Assembly (NCBI GenBank): GCA_944381255.1
Contig: CALWKL010000002.1
Coordinates: forward strand, 1-11,665
Length of the DNA: 11,665 bases
Direction: 5' to 3'
DNA from: an uncultured Clostridia bacterium
GTDB lineage: Bacteria; Bacillota; Clostridia; Christensenellales; UBA1242
The notes beneath the pieces were generated by a model, which ran no database searches, was not told where the DNA came from, and saw only the letters and a program-made list of their open reading frames with translations. Positions 7,138-11,665 of the stretch are shown in pieces. The position numbers were made by a program, and so were the translations under genes. How positions within the stretch are numbered: position 1 is the first letter of the stretch; the number at the start of each line of letters is the position of its first letter.

Positions 7138-8634
7138 ATGTTAATGTTTACACAAGAAGATTTGAGTCGTATCAAAATTGATGATGGGTACAAGGTTGTA
7201 TTTCTAGCGCCACAAATGAATGAACAAGAAAGGAAAAGTTGCGTTGTTTATTACCGTAATATTTACAATTATTTTTATGACACTAGTAAAGAGCAAAAGA
7301 TTTTTGATGAAAATAAGTTAATTCGTGATGTAAAAATTAAGGGGCAACCATATACAGCATTGCTGGTGCGCGATGTTGATGATGTAGAAGAAATGTTTGC
7401 ACATGCAACAGAAGTAGGCTTTAGTTTGCGTCGTGTGAACGAAGAAAAAATGAAGATATTTAAGGTTATGCCAGATGGCAGAATTCTGGATACTTCTATG
7501 ATGCCAATATTCAAATTTAATAAAATGGGACTCAGTGATGAAGAAAATCTTCAGTTTATACTGGATAAATGTAATGAAAGGTTTAAAAATTCGTATAGTT
7601 TTTCTATACGACACGATAAGTTTAATAATGTAGAAGTATATTATACTAAGTCTATGCCAAGGAATTTTAGCTTTGATTATAATAGAAATTCTAGAATGTC
7701 TTTATTGATACGAACCTTTTATTTTGAGGCAGAGAAGTGGTATACTCCAAGTTTCTTTGTATCTTTCGGTATGGAGTTTTTGAATGAAATGGGACAAGAT
7801 AGGGGTATATCTCTGCATGATGCGCTCTATATGAATGGTGAATCTCCTAGAACTAGTATCAAAAGTAAAGAATTGAAAATGCCTAGTGAAGCTGTGTTCG
7901 AAGAAATTAATTCGAAGTTGCAAGATGGTAGGGGATTGTTCGCTGTAAAGCCTTTTAGGAAAGATTTTGAAAAAGCATATATGGAGCGCATTGTAAAACA
8001 AAGTCTATTAAAAGTAAAGAAGTCCTTTGGATATGATAAGTTGAGTGTAGATTTATACGAGTGCAATGGTGATAAATATTTTGCCATTACTTGTAACAAA
8101 GATGATATAAAGAAATTAAATGACAGATCTTGCACCTTGCATGCTATGTTGCTAGGTAATAAGCATTATAGGAATGTGGGAGATACTTTCTATTACAGAG
8201 ATTTAGAAGGAAGTATTTTACCTATAAGTTGCTGTCATATTTGTAAAATTGACTCTAAAGATATAGGTGAGAAAATAATCTCAGGAATAGTAGAAAAATC
8301 TGTGGGAAAGAATAGGGGATATGAAATTATCACAGAGCAAGGTAAGGGAGCCACAGACTGCTTTTTAAAAGTAGTGGACGACGAATGCTATTCGGCTCAA
8401 TCAAATTCGGAATTCGTAAGAATGAAGGAAAAAGTTCAAAAATGCATTCTAGGTACTTTAGGGCCTAGGGTCGAATTGCAAGAAAGTGATGGTAGTCTAA
8501 AGTCAAATGTGGTAGTGTCCAAGGACGGTAAAGTCATGTTCAGCCATGCAAAATCAAAAGATGATACTCAAGCAGAAGCAGAATTACCAGAAATCATTGA
8601 TAGTGCACCGCAATACGTGCAAGAGAGACAATAG
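7138..8634 (+). CDS. Unrecognised 498-residue cytoplasmic protein
   Basis: I do not recognise this family. It is an intact frame from ATG 7138 (a second ATG at 7144 is possible), with a weak AGAGAG ribosome site eight or so bases upstream, a good promoter and codon use like its neighbours, so it is very likely real. There is no signal peptide or membrane segment. The N-terminal 90 residues mix charged and aromatic residues (YYRNIYNYFYD). The middle is rich in Phe, Tyr, Arg and Lys. Around residues 365-372 there is a CCHIC cluster that could bind metal. The last 40 residues are acidic and polar and probably disordered. No nucleotide-binding or known catalytic motif stands out. It stands alone between der-plsY and a convergent yqfC-like gene, so context says little. 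A lineage-specific protein is the best description. Confidence 0.85.
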   Translation: MLMFTQEDLSRIKIDDGYKVVFLAPQMNEQERKSCVVYYRNIYNYFYDTSKEQKIFDENKLIRDVKIKGQPYTALLVRDVDDVEEMFAHATEVGFSLRRVNEEKMKIFKVMPDGRILDTSMMPIFKFNKMGLSDEENLQFILDKCNERFKNSYSFSIRHDKFNNVEVYYTKSMPRNFSFDYNRNSRMSLLIRTFYFEAEKWYTPSFFVSFGMEFLNEMGQDRGISLHDALYMNGESPRTSIKSKELKMPSEAVFEEINSKLQDGRGLFAVKPFRKDFEKAYMERIVKQSLLKVKKSFGYDKLSVDLYECNGDKYFAITCNKDDIKKLNDRSCTLHAMLLGNKHYRNVGDTFYYRDLEGSILPISCCHICKIDSKDIGEKIISGIVEKSVGKNRGYEIITEQGKGATDCFLKVVDDECYSAQSNSEFVRMKEKVQKCILGTLGPRVELQESDGSLKSNVVVSKDGKVMFSHAKSKDDTQAEAELPEIIDSAPQYVQERQ

Positions 8635-8648
8635 AGATTGATTTTTTG

Positions 8649-8685
8649 CTTGCATAATATATGCATAGTATGTGCATAGTACTAG
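8649..8685 (-). repeat. Three tandem 11-bp repeats, copy B (inverted relative to copy A)
   Basis: On the minus strand, CTAG is followed by TACTATGCACA (8681-8671), TACTATGCATA (8670-8660) and TATTATGCAAG (8659-8649). Copy A at 2652-2684 carries the same core units on the plus strand. Copy B sits in the 89-bp gap between two convergent genes and is followed on the plus strand by six T residues at 8686-8691, so some role in transcript termination is possible, though no strong GC stem is present. Confidence 0.7.
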
Positions 8686-8723
8686 TTTTTTACGAAATTT
8701 AAATAAATCTAACTTTGGGGCTT

Positions 8724-8993
8724 CTATAGGAATAATTTGTTGGAATTAAAAAACGCAAATATATCTCCGCTAATAGTCATAGAGCCTGTAGTTAGGTTTT
8801 TTATTTTTAAATTTTCGCCTAATACTGAATGAAGTGAGCCACTAATCGAAAAATCTATTCGTACAGATGAGCAGTTTATAATTTTTATTTTGCCCTCTAT
8901 GTAAAATCCTTTTCCACTAGTGAGATAAGCAGAGTATGTCTTTGAGGTAGTGCCGTCTAGGTCAAGCATTTTTGCAATTTCATCAACAAACAA
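8724..8993 (-). CDS. yqfC: YabP/YqfC-family sporulation protein (putative YqfC)
   Basis: 89 residues from a TTG at 8993-8991. GAGGAG at 9008-9003 lies nine bases upstream, which decides this start; an in-frame ATG at 8969-8967 would cut most of the N-terminus and has no such site. Residues 30-85 follow the YabP/YqfC pattern of short beta strands: FYIEGKIKIINCSSVRIDF, then LHSVLGENLKIKNL, then GSMTISGDIFAF, matching the ...I.G...I.N...I......G..L.I.G..L.I..L....L.I.G.I... layout of YqfC (about 93 residues). In B. subtilis YqfC and YqfD are made in the mother cell under sigma E and are needed for the forespore. Here it is divergent from yqfD rather than upstream of it on the same strand. Assignment rests on pattern and neighbour. 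Confidence 0.68.
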   Translation of the reverse strand: MFVDEIAKMLDLDGTTSKTYSAYLTSGKGFYIEGKIKIINCSSVRIDFSISGSLHSVLGENLKIKNLTTGSMTISGDIFAFFNSNKLFL

Positions 8994-9026
8994 AAATATT
9001 GTCTCCTCTAGATTAATTTTGTTTAT

Positions 9027-9054
9027 ATTATATTTTCAAATAGTTGCTAATATG
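9027..9054 (-). promoter_or_regulatory. Possible sigma-E-like promoter for yqfC
   Basis: On the minus strand CATATT (9054-9049), then 14 bases, then AATATAAT (9034-9027). The sigma E consensus is roughly ATATT-N14-CATACAnT, so spacing and most positions fit. The expected start is about 25 nt before the TTG. The region is so AT-rich that a chance match is quite possible. Confidence 0.33.
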
Positions 9055-9061
9055 ATATAGG
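9033..9061 (+). promoter_or_regulatory. Putative promoter for yqfD-ybeY-cdd
   Basis: TTTTCA (9033-9038), 17-bp spacer, TATAGG (9056-9061) with TG at 9053-9054 as an extended -10. It overlaps the candidate yqfC promoter on the other strand, so the two divergent genes would share a 100-bp control region. Confidence 0.42.
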
Positions 9062-9093
9062 AAGAGAATGAATTTTAAGGAGTGGACTATTAG

Positions 9094-10200
9094 GTGCTCA
9101 ACAAAAATGTGCGTATAGAGGTGGTAGGGGCAAATCTAGTAGGCTTGATGCAGGATATACAATTATCAGGCATAGTAGCAGATTTTAAGCGTACGAGTGA
9201 TACTGCGTTGGAAATTAAAACAACCAAGGATAACTTGCCTTTATTATTTGCTATACTACAAAAAAAATGCTATACTTACAAAGTATTCGAGGCAAGGGGA
9301 ATAAATAAATCGTACTTTATCGGTGCAAGTATTGGTGTGGCTATATTTTTTATATTTGTCTTGGTGCTGATGCAGTTTTGCTTTGGGATACGTGTAGTGT
9401 CTACTGATGAGTCGGTGTCTAGGCAAGTACAGGAAGTAGTAAATAGCAGTGGTGTGATAGGGCAACCGTGGAGTAAAATAGACTGCGCCAAATTAGAGCA
9501 ACAGGTATTAGAGCAAATTGAAAGTATAAGTATGGTCAGTATCTTTAAAAAAGGTATGTGTCTAGTCATCAATACCACAATCGGCACTCCTAAGCCAAAT
9601 GAGAGCGAGGTGATAGATACTAGCTCAGGACTTTATGCAGATAGAGATGGCGTGGTATCTAGAATCTTTGTAGCGAATGGTACTGCTCTAGTAAAGGTGG
9701 GGGATACTGTGAGTTTTGGTGATATGCTGGTAGCACCATACAATCTAGATAGCGAGGGAGAAGAAGTACCTGTCGCAGTACAGGCTGATGTATATCTGTA
9801 TACTTGGGATTCTAGTACGGTAGAATTTTGTGAAAATGGTACAGAATATGCTCGTACGGGTGAATATGTAGTAAGCCAGCAAATTACTTTCTGGGGAAAA
9901 GTATTATATAATTCTTCGCCTGTGATACCGTATGAACATTATGAGGTAGAAAGGCATACCAAGAGTCTATCTAGTGTATTGCCTATATGGGTGGAGACGA
10001 TTTATTATTACCAAACCTCAGCAGTAAATGTTTATCGCAATTTTGAGGCGGAGAAAGAAGCTCTAATATACGAGGCTAAACAAAATGTGCTAAAAAACAT
10101 AGATGAAAATAGCGTTTTGGAACAGAAACACACTATTAATCACATAGGAGATAAATATTATATCACCTATTATATTAAGACAGAAAATAAGGTAGGTTAA
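9094..10200 (+). CDS. yqfD: Sporulation protein YqfD
   Basis: 368 residues, near the family's usual length of about 390. The start is GTG at 9094 with AAGGAG at 9077-9082; the ATG at 9068 is out of frame. The N-terminal 70 residues form the cytoplasmic alpha-beta domain (RIEVVGANLVGLMQDIQLSGI). One hydrophobic segment lies at about 75-96. The rest is the extracytoplasmic part with a POTRA-like stretch near 100-165 (QVQEVVNSSGVIGQPWSKID) and a biotinyl-lipoyl-like block at about 187-225, ADRDGVVSRIFVANG then VKVGDTVSFGDMLV. YqfD-type proteins act in the mother-cell membrane around the engulfed forespore. The gene is followed one base later by ybeY; the phoH gene that usually sits between them is missing. 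Good confidence from domain layout plus context. Confidence 0.86.
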   Translation: MLNKNVRIEVVGANLVGLMQDIQLSGIVADFKRTSDTALEIKTTKDNLPLLFAILQKKCYTYKVFEARGINKSYFIGASIGVAIFFIFVLVLMQFCFGIRVVSTDESVSRQVQEVVNSSGVIGQPWSKIDCAKLEQQVLEQIESISMVSIFKKGMCLVINTTIGTPKPNESEVIDTSSGLYADRDGVVSRIFVANGTALVKVGDTVSFGDMLVAPYNLDSEGEEVPVAVQADVYLYTWDSSTVEFCENGTEYARTGEYVVSQQITFWGKVLYNSSPVIPYEHYEVERHTKSLSSVLPIWVETIYYYQTSAVNVYRNFEAEKEALIYEAKQNVLKNIDENSVLEQKHTINHIGDKYYITYYIKTENKVG

Positions 10201-10201
10201 G

Positions 10202-10690
10202 ATGAAATTATTTTTAAAAAACAAAGTAAATACCGAGGTACTTTCACACAAGAAGTTGCAAAAAATCGCTGAAGGTGTATTAAAACTCAAAAAGCAACCT
10301 ACTCACCATATAAGTCTAAGTTTGTATTTTGTAGATGCGAGAGAAATTCAGTCTATAAACAGTGAATATAGGCACAAAGACAAAGCTACAGATGTCATTA
10401 CCTTTAGATTGCTAGATACAGCGAGTGGCAAAATTTTGAATAAAGAAAATTTCCCTCTAGATTATGAGCCAAGGCGAGGGCTTTATCTAGGCGAGATATT
10501 TATATGTCTAGAAGTGGCAGAAAAACAGGCAATAGAAATGGGGCATAGCGTGCAAAGAGAGGTGGCAGAATTATTTGTACATGGAATGTTGCATATTTTG
10601 GGGCATGACCATGAGGAGCCAGCAGAAGCAGAAAATATGAAAAAATTTGAGGAAGCAATGTATCCTCTACTCGATAAATTGGTGGGGTGA
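10202..10690 (+). CDS. ybeY: Endoribonuclease YbeY
   Basis: 162 residues, typical length. The zinc-binding signature HGMLHILGHDH gives His127, His131 and His137, the three ligands of the UPF0054 family. LGEIFIC at 96-102 matches the LGDI block, and the DKATDVITFRL stretch (60-70) matches the conserved KPTDVLSFP-type segment. YbeY is a metal-dependent RNase involved in 16S rRNA 3' end maturation and ribosome quality control. The ATG directly follows the yqfD stop, using an AGGTAGG inside the end of yqfD, so the genes are coupled. The stop lies two bases before the downstream ATG. Identity is secure. Confidence 0.96.
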   Translation: MKLFLKNKVNTEVLSHKKLQKIAEGVLKLKKQPTHHISLSLYFVDAREIQSINSEYRHKDKATDVITFRLLDTASGKILNKENFPLDYEPRRGLYLGEIFICLEVAEKQAIEMGHSVQREVAELFVHGMLHILGHDHEEPAEAENMKKFEEAMYPLLDKLVG

Positions 10691-10692
10691 GT

Positions 10693-11085
10693 ATGGAGCA
10701 AGATATTATTTCAAAATTAGTAAAAAAAGCAAAAGAAGCTGGTGAGCGCGCGTATTGTCCATATTCGGAGACACCAGTCGGGGCTTGCGTCTTGACACAA
10801 AATGGTATGGTCTTTTGTGGTTGTAATATCGAAAATATTACCCTAACTGATAGTATTGGTGCTGTACAGGTGGCTGTGGCGAAGGCTATCAGTGAAGGTG
10901 GTAATAATATTATGGCTGTAGCAATATATTGCGACAAAAGGCTGGTATTTCCTTCTGGTTCGGAGAGACAATTTTTGAGAGAATTTGGTGCTAGGAGCAC
11001 AATAATTTGCGCTAGTAGGGAGGAAGTCCAGGAATTTACCATTCAAGAATTGTTGCCTTATGCTATCACAAATGATGAAATATAA
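10693..11085 (+). CDS. Cytidine deaminase-like pseudoenzyme lacking zinc ligands
   Basis: 130 residues from ATG 10693 (GGTGGGG at 10681-10687 upstream); a GTG at 10687 overlapping the ybeY stop is an alternative. The fold signature of small cytidine deaminases is plain: AYCPYSETPVGACVLTQNG (20-38), GCNIEN (43-48), AKAISEGG (63-70) and TIQELLPYA near the end. But the catalytic CAE is GAV at 56-58, and the second zinc motif PCGAC is P-S-G-S-E at 87-91. All three zinc cysteines and the catalytic glutamate are therefore gone, while the frame is intact, uninterrupted and translationally placed behind ybeY, where an active cdd is often found. The nucleoside-binding Asn-Ile-Glu-Asn is kept, though the usual Phe in PYSKFPVG is Thr. 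It cannot be a normal deaminase; a nucleoside-binding, regulatory or structural role, or early decay, is inference. Confidence 0.85.
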   Translation: MEQDIISKLVKKAKEAGERAYCPYSETPVGACVLTQNGMVFCGCNIENITLTDSIGAVQVAVAKAISEGGNNIMAVAIYCDKRLVFPSGSERQFLREFGARSTIICASREEVQEFTIQELLPYAITNDEI

Positions 11086-11177
11086 TATTAAAATTATTTA
11101 AATTCATAAATTAACATTTAGGATAAAAATAAAAGAACCTACTATTAGTCACTTACTTTTGAAACTAGCAGAATATT

Positions 11178-11221
11178 AAAGAGAAACATAGACAAAAAAA
11201 ATCGTCTATGTTTCTCTTTTT
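11178..11221 (+). terminator. Strong intrinsic terminator after the yqfD-ybeY-cdd unit
   Basis: A perfect 16-bp stem: the arm at 11178-11193 (AAAGAGAAACATAGAC) pairs with 11204-11219 around a 10-nt A-rich loop, ending in five T residues at 11217-11221. It lies 93 bp after the cdd-like stop. The 11086-11177 stretch before it is AT-rich and I see nothing else in it. Confidence 0.87.
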
Positions 11222-11242
11222 ACACCTAACTTTCTTAATTGT

Positions 11243-11349
11243 AAAAAAAAACGAATACTTCTGTCGTTGTCATAGGTTGTCGTGAGAAACACAACATCTA
11301 CAAATCTTTTGACATGCACTTTAACCTTGACAACAAAGAATATTCGTTT
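11243..11349 (-). ncRNA. Candidate structured small RNA (about 107 nt) with own promoter and T9 end
   Basis: Read on the minus strand, the predicted transcript begins AAACGAATA (11349-11341) and its end TATTCGTTT (11257-11249) pairs with it over 9 bp. The pairing continues inward: AGAA with TTCT (11340-11337 side against 11262-11259), GTTGTCA with TGACAAC (11266-11272 against 11328-11334), and AGGT with ACCT (11274-11277 against 11324-11327), broken only by small bulges, for 24 bp in all. Inside is a 46-nt region with a GTG-AGAAA-CAC type hairpin. The stem is followed on the minus strand by nine T residues (11251-11243). A promoter fits just upstream. I recognise no known RNA family: it does not show SRP, 6S, tmRNA or RNase P signatures. 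A very large terminator, or a remnant of a small inverted-repeat element, are the alternatives. Confidence 0.55.
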
Positions 11350-11354
11350 ACACT
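11327..11354 (+). promoter_or_regulatory. Consensus-like plus-strand promoter within the RNA locus
   Basis: TTGACA (11327-11332), 16-bp spacer, TACACT (11349-11354). The -35 is a perfect consensus. Transcription would start near 11361 and run right into the hairpin at 11382-11429. It overlaps the start of the minus-strand RNA, so the two promoters would compete. Confidence 0.5.
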
Positions 11355-11356
11355 AG

Positions 11357-11385
11357 ATAATAGAGAGAAGAAAACAAAAAAGCAA
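11357..11385 (-). promoter_or_regulatory. Promoter of the minus-strand structured RNA
   Basis: On the minus strand TTGCTT (11385-11380), exactly 17 bases, TATTAT (11362-11357). The expected start, an A at 11349, is the first base of the long paired stem. The agreement between promoter spacing and the stem's 5' end supports the call. Confidence 0.52.
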
Positions 11386-11429
11386 AAGAGCGGATTGCGT
11401 TACGCCCTGCCAGCAACCGCTCTTTTTGC
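11361..11429 (+). ncRNA. Candidate short terminated RNA or attenuator-like leader
   Basis: From the predicted start at about 11361 the RNA would have a purine-rich, unpaired 5' part of some 20 nt. A long hairpin follows: GCAAAAGAGCGG (11382-11393) and TTGC (11395-11398) pair with GCAA (11413-11416) and CCGCTCTTTT(T)GC (11417-11429), around a 14-nt loop with GCCCTGCC. The run of five T residues at 11423-11427 makes it a terminator in this direction. In the other direction the tract CTCTTTTGCTTTTTTG would also serve, so it may be bidirectional. The hairpin is certain; that it ends a discrete small RNA is inference. Confidence 0.45.
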
Positions 11430-11448
11430 AACACAATTAGATTATTTG

Positions 11449-11502
11449 CGTGTGCTTGTCTGCTGGAGCGAAGCGAAGCACTTGTATCAAGACAAGCACA
11501 CG
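11449..11502. repeat. 12-bp perfect inverted repeat with 30-nt loop
   Basis: CGTGTGCTTGTC (11449-11460) pairs exactly with GACAAGCACACG (11491-11502). The loop can fold further: TGCT (11461-11464) with AGCA (11477-11480), enclosing two GCGAA units, then TTG-TAT-CAA (11482-11490), giving a three-way-junction shape. It is much more GC-rich than its surroundings. No T tract follows on either strand, so it is not a simple terminator. Confidence 0.7.
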
Positions 11503-11603
11503 TTTAACAGCCAAATTATATTAAAGTATCTTTTATGTTTTTTTAAATTTCTCTAACAACATAGTCAATTTATATTCTTTTTTATTTCAATACACACTTT
11601 TAT

Positions 11604-11636
11604 TATCGTATAGATTTATTTTTTCACCATACGATA
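11604..11636. repeat. 8-bp inverted repeat beside an edge promoter, possible operator
   Basis: TATCGTAT (11604-11611) and ATACGATA (11629-11636) are exact inverted repeats separated by 17 bp. The right arm abuts the putative -35 at 11635-11640, which is what an operator would look like. The AT-rich stretch 11503-11603 shows nothing else I can support. Confidence 0.45.
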
Positions 11637-11664
11637 GACAATACATAAAGTTTTATGATACAAT
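11635..11664 (+). promoter_or_regulatory. Putative promoter for a gene beyond the right edge
   Basis: TAGACA (11635-11640), 18-bp spacer, TACAAT (11659-11664) with TG at 11656-11657 giving an extended -10, the same style as the other promoters here. The transcript would start outside the window. Confidence 0.45.
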
Positions 11665-11665
11665 A

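Noticed and set aside
10500..11042. A 180-codon minus-strand open frame opposite ybeY and the cdd-like gene
   Set aside because: Both plus-strand genes are recognisable proteins with good starts; the opposite frame shows no motif and no ribosome site.
11449..11502. A tRNA or other known folded RNA in the GC-rich inverted repeat
   Set aside because: The stem is 12 bp with no TTC loop, no CCA end and no anticodon arm; it does not fit a tRNA.
11314..11556. An 80-codon plus-strand open frame across the RNA locus
   Set aside because: It has no ribosome binding site, runs through the 11382-11429 and 11449-11502 hairpins, and its amino acids are explained by those inverted repeats. No family resemblance seen.
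11086..11665. An insertion sequence or prophage end in the gene-free stretch
   Set aside because: No transposase or integrase remnant, no target-site duplication or matching terminal repeats at its borders could be found by eye.

Overview
The window reads as a piece of chromosome from a low-GC, Gram-positive, probably spore-forming Clostridia-type bacterium. The reasons are the AT-rich sequence, strong AGGAGG-like ribosome binding sites, extended -10 promoters, dense plus-strand gene packing, a YqfD-type sporulation protein next to a YqfC-like one, and the set NrdR, Der, PlsY and YbeY. There are no rRNA or tRNA genes, CRISPR arrays, transposases or phage genes. No species can be named from the sequence alone.

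Layout. (1) 1-2596: an extended -10 promoter, a HelD-family RNA polymerase-associated helicase, and nrdR, which overlaps it by 11 nt; a clear intrinsic terminator follows. (2) 2597-4865: an intergenic region with three tandem 11-bp repeats and a perfect 8-bp-arm inverted repeat, then feoA-feoB for ferrous iron uptake. FeoB has an altered G4 motif (NLNK) and a four-cysteine tail. (3) 4866-7048: a promoter, then der (ribosome-assembly GTPase) and plsY (acyl-phosphate glycerol-3-phosphate acyltransferase with a long charged tail), then a terminator. (4) 7049-8634: a good promoter and an unrecognised 498-residue protein. (5) 8635-8723: a gap between convergent genes that holds a second, inverted copy of the 11-bp repeat cluster. 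(6) 8724-11085: a minus-strand yqfC-like gene diverging from yqfD, ybeY and a cytidine-deaminase-like gene. The last is an intact reading frame that has lost every zinc ligand and the catalytic glutamate. (7) 11086-11665: 580 bp with no convincing protein gene but dense RNA-like structure.

How the genes fit together. HelD and NrdR concern transcription and control of deoxynucleotide synthesis; FeoAB imports iron; Der and YbeY serve ribosome assembly and rRNA maturation; PlsY starts phospholipid synthesis; YqfC and YqfD belong to the mother-cell programme of sporulation. In many Firmicutes the familiar order is yqfC-yqfD-phoH-ybeY-dgkA-cdd-era. Here yqfC is inverted, phoH and dgkA are absent, cdd looks catalytically dead, and era does not follow.

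The strongest candidates for something undescribed are the cytidine deaminase pseudoenzyme and a compact RNA locus at 11243-11429. At that locus a minus-strand promoter is followed at the expected distance by a roughly 107-nt RNA whose two ends pair, ending in nine T residues. An overlapping divergent promoter on the plus strand leads to a second short, terminated RNA.
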